This document shows, piece after piece, positions 26,180-34,739 of a DNA stretch of 64,000 nt. Below the pieces are notes generated by a model, which was given only the letters and a program-made list of their open reading frames with translations, had not been told where the DNA came from and made no database searches. Numbering within the stretch: the first letter of the stretch is position 1; each line of letters begins with the position of its first letter. Position numbers and translations under genes: made by a program. Location: NCBI GenBank assembly GCA_016871175.1, contig VFZL01000001.1, positions 192,218 through 256,217 of the forward strand, in the 5' to 3' direction. Source of the stretch: Acidimicrobiia bacterium (GTDB taxonomy: Bacteria > Acidobacteriota > Vicinamibacteria > Vicinamibacterales > CAVVIG01).

Positions 26180-27068
26180 TTTCAGCGCCGAGTGGTTGAC
26201 ACTTCGGGAACCCGCGGATCGCCAAGCGCGATCGGTGGAGCTGCTCGGGGCGCTCGTAGAGAAGCTCGGGCCCGGGCGTGTACGCGACGAGCGAACGCTG
26301 AGCATTCTCGACCTGGGTACCGGCACGGGCGCCAACGTACGGTACGTCGCTCCCCACCTATCGAGTCGTGCGCAGTGTTGGTGCCTCGTCGATCGCGATG
26401 CTGATTTGTTGCACCAGCTGCCACAGCATATCGCGGCCTGGGCCCTTGATCGCGGCGCGATCGTCAGCGGCGGTTCCTCATCTTTCGTCGCGCGCGGTCC
26501 GACGCTCGATTGCCTGTTCGAGACCCGGACCGCGGACTTGTCCAGGCTGGCCGACGACGCGCTGTTCGGGCCGCTCTTTGAAGGCCGCCAGCTCGTGACG
26601 GCGTCCGCGCTCCTGGACCTCGTGTCAGAGCGATGGCTGGAGCTGCTGGTCGACCGTTGCGCCGCCGGTGGGACACCTGTGCTGTTCGCACTCACGTACG
26701 ACGGCCGGATGGCCTGTAGACCCGAAGACCCAGACGATGCGTGGATCCGCTCGTTGGTGAATCGTCATCAGCAGACGAACAAGGGCTTCGGTCGAGCGCT
26801 TGGCCCTGATGCGGCAATGGCTGCGATTCGCCTGTTCGGCGCGGCCGGCTATGAAGTTGCCTCGGCCCCCAGTGACTGGGTGCTGGGCGGAGCCGCGGCC
26901 TCGCTGCAGCGCCCGCTGCTCGAGGGATGGGCGACGGCCGCAGCGGAGATCGCCCGAGGCGAGGGGCCGCGGGTGCGCGATTGGCTGACCCGTCGGCTCG
27001 CGCAGCTCGACGCAGGCGTGTCTGAGTTGATCGTGGGCCACCAGGATTGCACGGGATGGCCCCGGTAG
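26172..27068 (+). CDS. Class I SAM-dependent methyltransferase
   Basis: A 298-residue Rossmann methyltransferase from ATG 26172. Motif I is ILDLGTGTGANVRYVAPHL near 47-65, the acidic residue of motif II lies in CLVDRDADLL near 77, and motif IV-like TASALLDLVSERWLELL lies near 140. Overlap with the glycosyltransferase stop by 8 bases points to coupled translation. It ends 3 bases from the end of the convergent RibD-type gene. The substrate is unknown; it probably methylates the same product that the neighbouring glycosyltransferase modifies. Confidence 0.85.
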   Translation: MGDFSAEWLTLREPADRQARSVELLGALVEKLGPGRVRDERTLSILDLGTGTGANVRYVAPHLSSRAQCWCLVDRDADLLHQLPQHIAAWALDRGAIVSGGSSSFVARGPTLDCLFETRTADLSRLADDALFGPLFEGRQLVTASALLDLVSERWLELLVDRCAAGGTPVLFALTYDGRMACRPEDPDDAWIRSLVNRHQQTNKGFGRALGPDAAMAAIRLFGAAGYEVASAPSDWVLGGAAASLQRPLLEGWATAAAEIARGEGPRVRDWLTRRLAQLDAGVSELIVGHQDCTGWPR

Positions 27069-27071
27069 CCG

Positions 27072-28064
27072 TCAGATCACGCGCGCCAGGATGGAGCCGT
27101 CTGGCAGCGACGAACTCGGGTCATTCGCCGTGGCCCGCAGGTCGCAATCGAACAGGATGTCTCCGCCCATCCGGAACACGCGGTAGCGCGGCCGATGGCA
27201 ATCGCCCAGTGCCGCGGGCGGCTGCTGAAGGCGGATGGCGGGCCGGCCGTCGCCAATGATGATCGGAGCGATAGCCATCTGTAAGCGGTCGAGAAGATTC
27301 GCCTCGAGGAACATCGAGACGGTGACGCCACCGCCTTCGACGAAGATGCGATGGCATTCGCGCGCGCGGAGGAGCGCGAGGATGGCGGCGGCATCGACCG
27401 TGCCATCGTGATCGTCGAGGGCGAGAATCGTCGCCCGGCCGAACGTCCGCTCGTCCGGCTGAACGAGCGAGCGGCCGTACACCACGATCGTCTCCACTGC
27501 ATCGTCGCTGAAGACGCGGTAGTGCTCAGAGAGGCGGCGTGTCGGATCGATGATCACCCGTGTCGGGTTCGAGCCGACGACGTGGCGCGTCGTGAGTTGA
27601 GGGTCATCGGCGGCGACGGTGCCCGCGCCAACGATGATGGCGTCGCACAGCGCTCGCATCCGGTGCATGTGCTTCAGGTTCTCTGGGCCCGTGACGAACT
27701 GGGAATCGCCCGTATGCGTGGCGATGAAGCCGTCGAGGCTCTGCCCGAGGTGGCCGACCGTTACCGGGTGAGCCTTGGTCGCGCTGCAGACCGGGAGATA
27801 CAGGTCGAACAGCGGTCGACCTGGATGATGATCGGGCAGGCGAGCGGCCCACCCGTCGTGTGGTCGCCACGTGATGACCGCGTCGCGATCCGAGTCGCTG
27901 ACCGAGCGTAGCCCTGCCTCGCCGACCGCGAACGACTGCGAATGTCCCGACAGCGCACACGCCTCGGCCACCTCCGCCGCCGCGAGGGCGACGCTCCAGG
28001 CCCAGTCCTCGGTCGACCCATGGCCTAGCGCCGGATCGTGCGCCATGCCCGGTGACGTTCCCAT
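27072..28064 (-). CDS. RibD C-terminal-type pyrimidine/pterin reductase
   Basis: About 330 residues from ATG 28064. Residues ~105-330 are a RibD_C/dihydrofolate-reductase-like domain: VTVGHLGQSLDGFIA, AIIVGAGTVAADDPQLTTR, NPTRVIIDPTRRL and IFVEGGGVTVSMFLEANLLD. The family uses NADPH to reduce the ribose side chain of pyrimidine intermediates in riboflavin synthesis, or related pterins. The N-terminal ~100 residues are not the RibD deaminase (no H-A-E or P-C-x2-C motif) and are unrecognised. A housekeeping RibD would carry the deaminase, so this reductase probably belongs to the pterin-like cluster. It is convergent with the methyltransferase and divergent from the peptidase, only 26 bases apart. 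Confidence 0.85.
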   Translation of the reverse strand: MGTSPGMAHDPALGHGSTEDWAWSVALAAAEVAEACALSGHSQSFAVGEAGLRSVSDSDRDAVITWRPHDGWAARLPDHHPGRPLFDLYLPVCSATKAHPVTVGHLGQSLDGFIATHTGDSQFVTGPENLKHMHRMRALCDAIIVGAGTVAADDPQLTTRHVVGSNPTRVIIDPTRRLSEHYRVFSDDAVETIVVYGRSLVQPDERTFGRATILALDDHDGTVDAAAILALLRARECHRIFVEGGGVTVSMFLEANLLDRLQMAIAPIIIGDGRPAIRLQQPPAALGDCHRPRYRVFRMGGDILFDCDLRATANDPSSSLPDGSILARVI

Positions 28065-28090
28065 CACTCCAGTGTACGCTGAACGTCCAC

Positions 28091-28795
28091 ATGTGCCACA
28101 TTGTCCCGTTTGGAGGCTTGCGCCCGCTGTCAGGCCGTACGCATCCACTTGTCGGGTACCTGCTCGAACTTGCCGGAAAGCCGCGGGCACGTGTGGCGTT
28201 TGTTCCGACGGCGACCGGCGACTCGACGGAAACGCTGGTGAACATGTATGCCCGGTTCCCGGCGGAGCGCTCCGAGCGGACGCACCTCGCGCTCTTCAAT
28301 CGCACCGTCGAGGACATCGAGGCCTATCTACTGGCGCAAGACATCATTTGGATTGGGGGTGGCAACACGGCGAACCTGCTCGCGGTGTGGCGCGTTCACG
28401 GTGTGGACCGTGCGCTTCGAGCGGCGTGGGAACGCGGCGTAATCCTGACCGGTGGCAGCGCGGGATCGCTGTGCTGGTTTGAATGCGGCACGACGGACTC
28501 GTTCAACTTGGCGCGTCTGGCGCCGCTGCGTGACGGGCTCGGGTTCCTCCGCGGCAGCCATTGCCCGCATTACGACGGCGAGCCACAACGGCGTCCGCTC
28601 TACCACGCCCTCATCGCCGAGGGATTTCCTGCCGGCTACGCGATCGACGATGACGCCGCGATCCACTTCGTGGGGCAGGACCTGGTCGAGGTCGTGACGG
28701 CCCGAGCCGGGGCGAGTGCGTACCGCGTCGAACGTGGCCCGAGCGGCGGAGTCGTCGAGACCAAGCTGGACGCCCGCTTCCTGCCCGAGGGCTGA
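28091..28795 (+). CDS. Peptidase E (S51 family) dipeptidase-like
   Basis: A 234-residue serine peptidase of the S51 family, which includes alpha-aspartyl dipeptidase PepE and cyanophycinase. The nucleophile motif GGSAGSLCW lies near 117-125 and IWIGGGNTANLLAVWR near 82-97; the later SHCPHYDGEP segment is also typical. No signal peptide is seen, so it is cytoplasmic. It starts at ATG 28091; an in-frame GTG at 28052 would overlap the divergent reductase's start. It may release amino acids from Asp- or isoAsp-containing dipeptides. It is convergent with an exported amidase. Confidence 0.85.
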   Translation: MCHIVPFGGLRPLSGRTHPLVGYLLELAGKPRARVAFVPTATGDSTETLVNMYARFPAERSERTHLALFNRTVEDIEAYLLAQDIIWIGGGNTANLLAVWRVHGVDRALRAAWERGVILTGGSAGSLCWFECGTTDSFNLARLAPLRDGLGFLRGSHCPHYDGEPQRRPLYHALIAEGFPAGYAIDDDAAIHFVGQDLVEVVTARAGASAYRVERGPSGGVVETKLDARFLPEG

Positions 28796-28816
28796 CGGCG
28801 CGGGCTCCGCGTGAGG

Positions 28817-30478
28817 TCACGGTCCGTCGCGCGGGCCGTTGGCGTGTGCGGGTATCGCTGACGCAGCGAACGTTGGGGGCCGACGTGCGTTGACGCGCTG
28901 CTCGAAGGCGTAGGCGAGCGACAGCAGCGTCGCCTCTGACCAGGCCGGGCCGATGATGGACAGCCCAACCGGCAGGCCGTCGATGAACCCCATCGGCACC
29001 GTCACGTGAGGGTAGCCTGCCACGGCCGGCAGCTCGGCGGCGCTCCCGCCAACCTGATCGCCACGCTCGAGATCGGTGAGCCACGCCGGACCCGTCGTCG
29101 GGGCAATGAGCGCCGTCAGTTGATGCGCCGCCAGCGTACGGTTAATAAGGCTGCCGGCGGCGGCCTTTACACCGGCGCGAAGGCGCTGATACGCGTGAGG
29201 GTCGTGCGTGGCCGTGGCTTCGGCTTGCTCGAACAGCTCTTGCTGGAAGTGTGGCATCTCGCGCGCGGCGTTCATCTTGTTGAAGGCAATCACGTCGGTC
29301 AGCGTCCGCGTGGTCACCGTCTTCGGCGTCGAGGCGAGGTAGGCGTTGATCTCCGCGCGGAAGTCCGTGAGGAGCACACGCATTTCATCAGCGCCCAGCG
29401 TTTTCGCCTGCTCGATTCCACCGATGTTCACGACGGTGACGCCGGCCCCGCGCAGGGTCTCCAGGGTGCGGTCGAAGAGCGCGTCGAGGCGCCCATCGTA
29501 TCCCGCGACGAATCGCAGAACGCCGAGCCGCGCACCCTTCAACGCATCGGCCGATAGGGATGCCGCGTAGTCAGCTCTCCGAGCGTCCGCGTCGCGTGTG
29601 GCCAGATCCTGCGAGTCCGAACCGGCAATTGCGGCGAGCACGATTGCGGCGTCCTCGACCGTCCGCGTCATCGGCCCCGCGGTGTCTTGGGCGGACGAGA
29701 TCGGCACGATGTGACGACGCGAGACCAGGCCGACCGTAGGTTTCACACCGACGAGGCCGTTGATGGACGATGGACAGGTGATCGACCCATCGGTCTCGGT
29801 CCCGATCGCGGCCGCCACGAGGCTGGCCGCGACGGCTGCGCCGCTGCCGGAGCTCGAGCCGCAGGCGTTCCGATCGAGGGCGTAGGGATTTTTCGTGAGT
29901 CCTCCGACGGCACTCCAGCCGCTCGTGGAGGATGTGGACCTGATGTTTGCCCACTCGCTCAGATTGGTCTTGGCCAGGATGACCGCACCTGCCGCGCGAA
30001 GCCGCCCAACCAGGGGGGCGTCTCGGCCCGTGACGTTCGCGACGAGCGCCAGCGATCCTGCCGTCGTCGGCAACGGATCCGCGCTCTCGATGTTGTCCTT
30101 GATCCCCACAGGAATGCCGTGAAGTGGACCACGAACGCGGCCCGCGGCGCGCTCACGATCGAGGCGACTGGCCTCCTCGAGCGCCCTCGGATTGATTGCG
30201 ATGATGCTCCGCAGCGTCGGTCCGCTCTGATCGATCGCTCGGACGCGAGCTATGTAGCGCTCGACCAATTCTCGGCTGGTCACACGACCGGCTATCAGAT
30301 CGCGCTGAATCTCCGCGATCGAGCGCTCTTCGACAGCGTATGACACGAGAGGCGGAGGGGCGGTGCGGGGCGCACAGCCGACCCAGAGCGCGATGGCGTA
30401 CAAGATGCCCCGGCGAAGCGCGCCTGAGCGCGGCGGGCGATCGCGTCGTCTGCAACTCGCGCTCATCCTGGTGTTCAT
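28817..30478 (-). CDS. Exported amidase (amidase-signature family)
   Basis: A 553-residue enzyme with a basic N-terminus, hydrophobic segment and probable lipobox ending WVGC near residue 35. The amidase-signature domain shows the catalytic Lys in GIPVGIKDNIESAD (near 125), the Gly/Ser-rich ACGSSSGSGAAVAASL (near 207-222) and the cis-Ser/Ser pair region TDGSITCPSSINGLVGVKPT (near 230). It hydrolyses amides in the cell envelope; peptide, aryl-amide and nylon-oligomer-like substrates are all known in the family. Adjacency to peptidase E may reflect shared amide scavenging, but the genes are convergent, not an operon. Confidence 0.85.
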   Translation of the reverse strand: MNTRMSASCRRRDRPPRSGALRRGILYAIALWVGCAPRTAPPPLVSYAVEERSIAEIQRDLIAGRVTSRELVERYIARVRAIDQSGPTLRSIIAINPRALEEASRLDRERAAGRVRGPLHGIPVGIKDNIESADPLPTTAGSLALVANVTGRDAPLVGRLRAAGAVILAKTNLSEWANIRSTSSTSGWSAVGGLTKNPYALDRNACGSSSGSGAAVAASLVAAAIGTETDGSITCPSSINGLVGVKPTVGLVSRRHIVPISSAQDTAGPMTRTVEDAAIVLAAIAGSDSQDLATRDADARRADYAASLSADALKGARLGVLRFVAGYDGRLDALFDRTLETLRGAGVTVVNIGGIEQAKTLGADEMRVLLTDFRAEINAYLASTPKTVTTRTLTDVIAFNKMNAAREMPHFQQELFEQAEATATHDPHAYQRLRAGVKAAAGSLINRTLAAHQLTALIAPTTGPAWLTDLERGDQVGGSAAELPAVAGYPHVTVPMGFIDGLPVGLSIIGPAWSEATLLSLAYAFEQRVNARRPPTFAASAIPAHANGPRDGP

Positions 30479-30534
30479 CGTAACATCACGCCTTCGTCTG
30501 CCCGGTGCGGGCGACGTACAGTGGCCGAGGAGAG

Positions 30535-31292
30535 ATGATGGATCTCGGGCTCAGCGGAAAGCGCGCACTGGTGACCGGCGCGACGAAGGGGATCGGCCGC
30601 CGCATCGCCGAGCGGCTCGTGCAAGAGGGCGCGCATGTGGGGATTTGTGCTCGGCATCAAGAGGACGTGGAGGCGGCCGTGGAGGCCCTCGGCGCGCAGG
30701 GAACTCGCGTTTGGGGTCGTGCCTGCGACGTGGGGAGCGGCAGCCATTACCTGCAGTGGATACACGACGCCATCGCTGCGCTTGGCGGCGTCGACGTCTT
30801 CGTGCCGAACGTGACCGCCGGAAGTCGTCGCGACCCGGTCGAGCAGTGGCGGGCGAACTTCGAGGTGGACGTGCTCGGCACAGTCCGCGGCTGCGATGCC
30901 GTGCTGCCAAAGATGACGTCGGGTGGAGCGATCGTCGCGATCGGCACCACGGCCGCCGTAGAGACGTTCATGGCGCCACACGCCTACAACGCGATGAAGG
31001 CGGCACTCATCACCTACACCAAACAGCTCAGTCAAGCCGTCGGACCGAAAGGGATCCGGGTGAATCTCGTCTTGCCGGGACCGATCGAATTCGAAGGCGG
31101 CGCCTGGGATCGGATCAAGACCCACATGCCCGAGATTTACGAGAGGATGAGGGCGCTGGAGCCGATGGGCCGCATGGGTCGACCGGAGAAGTCGCCGACG
31201 CCGTCGCCTTCCTCGCCAGCGACCGCGCCAGTTGGATCACCGGCGTCAATCTGATTGTCGACGGCGAGTTTACGAAGAGAGTGGCGTTCTAA
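30535..31292 (+). pseudogene. SDR-family oxidoreductase, one-base frameshift
   Basis: Classical short-chain dehydrogenase of ~250 residues. It has the cofactor motif TGATKGIG near 14-21, the catalytic Tyr/Lys in HAYNAMKAALITYTK near 154-168 and the Ser region AIGTTAAVE. Reading is continuous from ATG 30535/30538 (GAGGAGAG upstream) to about 31188. The frame then slips, and the expected C-terminus (EVADAVAFLASDRASWITG, then NLIVDGEFTKRVAF) continues in the next frame to 31292. One missing base near 31186-31190 (GAGAAG for GAGGAAG) explains it. As written, translation ends at 31254 with a nonsense tail. The 3' end touches the convergent DUF5335 gene. Confidence 0.8.
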
Positions 31293-31648
31293 CGGTTGCC
31301 TGGCAGGTTCGGTGCGCCGAAGCGAACCGACGTCTTCACGCCGCCTGCGGATTCGATGTGCAGAGCGGCGTGGTCACCGCCGGCGTGCCGTTCTATCGTG
31401 ATGCTCGTGGCGCGGTGGATCACGTGGCTCATGTGGTCGTCCGTCGTGGCGCCCACGGAGATGGTGATAGCGTTGTCGGCCTCGTCGCGGTCAGCGGAGA
31501 CGCCGACCAAGGGGAGGTCGTGAATCTCGGGAAGGGCGCCGATCTCAGGGGTCCACGCCTCGACCGTCGTCAGCCATCCCTCGTGCGCGGCGCTGAAGTC
31601 GTTCAGCGCCGCGGTCCATGCCGGGCGTGGGATTTCCGTCAGGGCCAT
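31289..31648 (-). CDS. DUF5335 family protein
   Basis: A small soluble protein of 119 residues matching the DUF5335 pattern: IPRPAWTAALNDFSAAHEGW near 6-25, LPLVGVSADRDEADN near 45 and a C-terminal GVKTSVRF. Such proteins are common in soil bacteria and have no known function. The frame is clean. It overlaps the end of the SDR gene by four bases, tail to tail. Confidence 0.75.
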   Translation of the reverse strand: MALTEIPRPAWTAALNDFSAAHEGWLTTVEAWTPEIGALPEIHDLPLVGVSADRDEADNAITISVGATTDDHMSHVIHRATSITIERHAGGDHAALHIESAGGVKTSVRFGAPNLPGNR

Positions 31649-31952
31649 GCGTCACACTCCCGTCCTCCAGCGCCGTCGGCGGTGGCGGTGGCGGACGCAA
31701 GAAACGATACCGCGGGTTGACGCCTGGTGGCCAGATTTCGGAGGTTCGAACTGGCGAGACGTACTCGGTTGATTGCGCTGCTGGCCCCCGCATGCGCGGT
31801 CGGGTTTTCGAGTCGGGGGTCGGCGCAGCCGTCCGTTCTTCAGCGCACACCGATGGTGGCGGGTGGGTGGCTCGCCCCGGACCGGAGGCACTTGACCGGG
31901 GAGCGAACACAAAGCGAATATTCGATTTTGCACTAAGAAGGAGACAGCTCAT
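31649..31952 (+). other. Intergenic region with a possible secreted-protein remnant
   Basis: No intact gene is supported. A 69-codon + frame from GTG 31727 to 31936 has a signal-peptide-like start (RLIALLAPACAVGFSSRGSA) followed by QPSVLQRTPMVAGGWLAP, a phrase like the mature N-terminus of some exported outer-membrane proteins in this group. It then runs out, so it may be the fragment of a lost gene. A weak TTGACC at 31892-31897 could belong to a promoter for the DinB gene. Confidence 0.25.
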
Positions 31953-32430
31953 GTGACTCGCGAGTCAGGCCGTCGGAGAGCTGAATGCCGTCCACGAGTT
32001 CTTCAATCGCTCCACGCGTCATCTGACGGAGGCCCACTCCGCGTTCGCGCCGTCCCCGGGCATGATGACCGCCGCACAGCAGGTCGCTCACGCCGCTCAG
32101 ACCGTGGACTGGTTCATCGAAGGGGCCTTCCGGCCTGAAGGATTCAGTCAAGACTGGGAGGGGCAGGCGAAGGTCGTGGCGACTCACACCTCGTTGTCGG
32201 CCGCTCGGGCGTGGTTCGAAAGAGCCATTGCGAACGCGAAGGCCGTGATCGGTGCCAAGAGCGACGCGGATCTCATGGCGCCGCTGCCGTCAGGGCCGAT
32301 CATGGGCGGGCTGCCCCGCATGGCGATCATCAGCTCGATCACCGACCACACAGCACATCATCGTGGAGCACTCACCGTGTACGCGCGGTTGAACGGTGTG
32401 GTGCCGCCGATGCCCTACATGGACATGTAG
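31953..32430 (+). pseudogene. DinB-superfamily protein with frameshifted N-terminus
   Basis: Residues from ~31969 onward read AVGELNAVHEFFNRSTRHL, MMTAAQQVAHAAQTVDWF and ISSITDHTAHHRGALTVYAR, a DinB-like four-helix protein with the usual His triad (QQVAH and DHTAHHRG). These are metal-binding proteins or thiol-dependent transferases, mostly uncharacterised. A strong AAGGAGACAG at 31938-31947 precedes GTG 31953, but that frame (TRES) reaches the conserved region only if one G is dropped at 31968-31969. The ATG at 31951 is followed at once by TGA. As written only an internal start such as ATG 32062 is usable, which would lack ~35 residues. Confidence 0.65.
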
Positions 32431-32503
32431 GACAGCCGCCTCTCCGGTAATCGGCGGCAAGCAGACGGGCTGCGGGCGAAAGCGGGGTAAAGTAGTTTCC
32501 GGG

Positions 32504-33463
32504 ATGTCGTCTGTCGCGCTCTCGTTTGTCATTCCGCTGTTCTACAGCGCGGACACGATCACCGACGTGGTACGCGAGATCGACGCGTTGGACGTTTCGG
32601 GTGGCCACGAAATCATCCTCGTGAACGATGGCAGCACGGATCGCACGAGTGAGGTCTGTCGCGATCTGATTCGGACTGCGCGCGTGCCGATCACTCTCGT
32701 CGAGCACGCGCGCAACTTCGGTGAGCACAACGCGGTGCTCACCGGCTGGCGCCATTCGCGCGGTCGCCACATCGTTAACTTGGATGATGACGGGCAGAAT
32801 CCGCCCGCCGAGGCAGTGCGCCTCTGGGAGCACGCGGTGGCGAGCGGCCTCGACGTGGTGTTCGGTAACTACGAGGTGAAGCAGCACTCCTCGTTTCGGA
32901 ACCTCGGGAGCTGGTTCACGAACCGTGTCACCGACTTCGTGCTCGACAAGCCCCCTGGGTTCTACCTCTCGAGCTTTCGATGCGTCACTGCGTTTGTGGC
33001 CACGCAGGTCGCCGCGTACGCCGGGCCGTATCCCTACATCGACGGCCTCATTCTTCAGGTCACGCAGCGGATCGATTCGATCCGCGTTCGCCACGAGGAA
33101 CGGCACGCGGGCGAGAGCACGTACACGATGCGCCGGTTGATTCGGCTCTGGCTGAGCGCGTGGATCAACTTCTCACTCGTGCCGCTCCGTGTCGCCGGGA
33201 TTCTGGGGGTCGTCATGGCCGCTGTAGGGGTCGTTGCGTTTCTCGTGGTGGCCTGGCTGTGGCTGCGGGACGTGGGTCCGACGTACGGGTTTGGTTGGCT
33301 GATGGCCGCACTCCTCATCTTCTCGGGGACGCAACTCGTGCTCCTCGGGCTCATCGGCGAATACATCGGGCGCATGTTTCTGACCGTCAATCAGCGGCCC
33401 CAGTCCGTGGTGCGGTGCGTGGTCTCCAATCGACCCACGACTGGCACCCACGACTGCCCGTAA
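32504..33463 (+). CDS. Glycosyltransferase family 2 (GtrB/ArnC-like)
   Basis: A 319-residue inner-membrane GT2 from ATG 32504. The GT-A domain has SFVIPLFYSADTI near 7, ILVNDGSTDRTSEV near 37-50 and the metal-binding NLDDDGQNPP near 88-97. It ends with two membrane helices (~225-250 and ~265-295) and GLIGEYIGRMFL. This is the layout of dolichol/undecaprenyl-phosphate glycosyltransferases such as GtrB and ArnC, which load a sugar onto the lipid carrier for later transfer outside the cell. A partner transferase (GtrC/ArnT-like) is not adjacent, but the GT39-like protein at 39163-40692 has the right type of fold. Confidence 0.9.
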   Translation: MSSVALSFVIPLFYSADTITDVVREIDALDVSGGHEIILVNDGSTDRTSEVCRDLIRTARVPITLVEHARNFGEHNAVLTGWRHSRGRHIVNLDDDGQNPPAEAVRLWEHAVASGLDVVFGNYEVKQHSSFRNLGSWFTNRVTDFVLDKPPGFYLSSFRCVTAFVATQVAAYAGPYPYIDGLILQVTQRIDSIRVRHEERHAGESTYTMRRLIRLWLSAWINFSLVPLRVAGILGVVMAAVGVVAFLVVAWLWLRDVGPTYGFGWLMAALLIFSGTQLVLLGLIGEYIGRMFLTVNQRPQSVVRCVVSNRPTTGTHDCP

Positions 33464-33532
33464 CTGCCAGCGCGGGCTGCGCAGAATCGGCAACGTATCA
33501 AGCCAGACCCTAGTGCACCGATACTCTGATCG

Positions 33533-34723
33533 ATGCCCACGAGAGCTCACGTCGGAGTCTGTGCGCTTGAAGATGCGGTCGCCGCCGGCCGCGAGGCGGC
33601 ACAAGCGGCAGTGGCCCCATTACCAGGCGGTCGTGCAGACCTTGCGCTCGTGTTCGCGACGTCGGACTACCAGCAGCACGCCCTGATCGATGTCATCCAA
33701 TCGGCGATTCCCGACGCACGAGTACTCGGCTGTTCCGGGGAGGGTGTGATCGCGCAGGATGAGTCGCTCGAGGCGTCCGCGGCTGTTGCCGTCATGGCCA
33801 TCGCTTCGACGTCCATCCGGTTCGACACGTTCGTCGTCGATGAATATGCCCTGCAGCCGACCGACGCCGGGAAGCGGCTTGGCCAGATGGTGAAGGCCCA
33901 GGTGACCGACCCGAAGTGCCTCTGCATCCTCTCCGATGGCCTGATGGGCAACTGCACGGATTTCCTCAAAGCGCTGCACGACGAGATGGGGTCCGTGCCG
34001 ATCGTGGGAGGAACCGCTGCCGACGCGATGAGCTTTGAGCAGACGTATCAGTACGCCGGTAACCGGGTGCTATCGGGCGGTGTGGTGGCCTTTGCCATCT
34101 CGGGTGTGGTCGATGTCGAGATCGCCGTGAGTCATGGTTGCGCACCGATTGGGCTCGAGCGGACCGTGACCCACGCCGAAAACGGATGGATCCGCGAGAT
34201 CGATGGCATACCGGCCTGGCAGCTCTTCAAGGAGTACCTGGCGTCGGACGCGGAGGACCTGAACGCCGACGGCATCAGCCACCTGTGTATCGGTGAGCCG
34301 ATCGCGGGCGACACCAGTGGATACGATCCGTACGTGATCCGGACGCCACTCCGGCTCGACAAGGCGTCCGGCGAGCTGTTCTTCCCGGGCGGCGGACTGA
34401 CCGAAGGCAACCGGATTCACCTGACGCGGCGGGATCCCGACAAGATCAAACGGAGCGCGCAGGCGTGCGCCGAGCGCGTGCTCGACAGCCACAACGGCGA
34501 CGCGCCGGCGTTCGTGTTGCAGTTCGACTGCGCGGGTCGCGGTCGCATCTTGTTCGGCGCGTGCACCGCCGCCGAAATCGTCGTTCCGCTGCGCAAGACG
34601 CTGGGACCCACGACACCGTGGCTCGGGTTTCACACCTACGGTGAGATCGCGCCCATCGCCGGGCGCCCCTACTACCACAACTACACTGTGGCGTTGTGCG
34701 CCGTGTACGATCGCGCCGCCTAG
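33533..34723 (+). CDS. FIST-domain sensor protein (NosP-like)
   Basis: A 396-residue cytoplasmic protein with FIST-N (~25-225: [34 protein letters not shown]) and FIST-C (~230-370: [34 protein letters not shown] near 322). The C-terminal [15 protein letters not shown] is the family's strongest motif. FIST proteins are intracellular sensory modules. One branch, NosP, binds heme and nitric oxide and is co-transcribed with histidine kinases that it controls. Here a kinase gene follows 16 bases downstream, matching that arrangement. A heme-binding His cannot be assigned with certainty from sequence alone. Confidence 0.85.
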   Translation: MPTRAHVGVCALEDAVAAGREAAQAAVAPLPGGRADLALVFATSDYQQHALIDVIQSAIPDARVLGCSGEGVIAQDESLEASAAVAVMAIASTSIRFDTFVVDEYALQPTDAGKRLGQMVKAQVTDPKCLCILSDGLMGNCTDFLKALHDEMGSVPIVGGTAADAMSFEQTYQYAGNRVLSGGVVAFAISGVVDVEIAVSHGCAPIGLERTVTHAENGWIREIDGIPAWQLFKEYLASDAEDLNADGISHLCIGEPIAGDTSGYDPYVIRTPLRLDKASGELFFPGGGLTEGNRIHLTRRDPDKIKRSAQACAERVLDSHNGDAPAFVLQFDCAGRGRILFGACTAAEIVVPLRKTLGPTTPWLGFHTYGEIAPIAGRPYYHNYTVALCAVYDRAA

Positions 34724-34739
34724 CTCGGACATCACTCTC

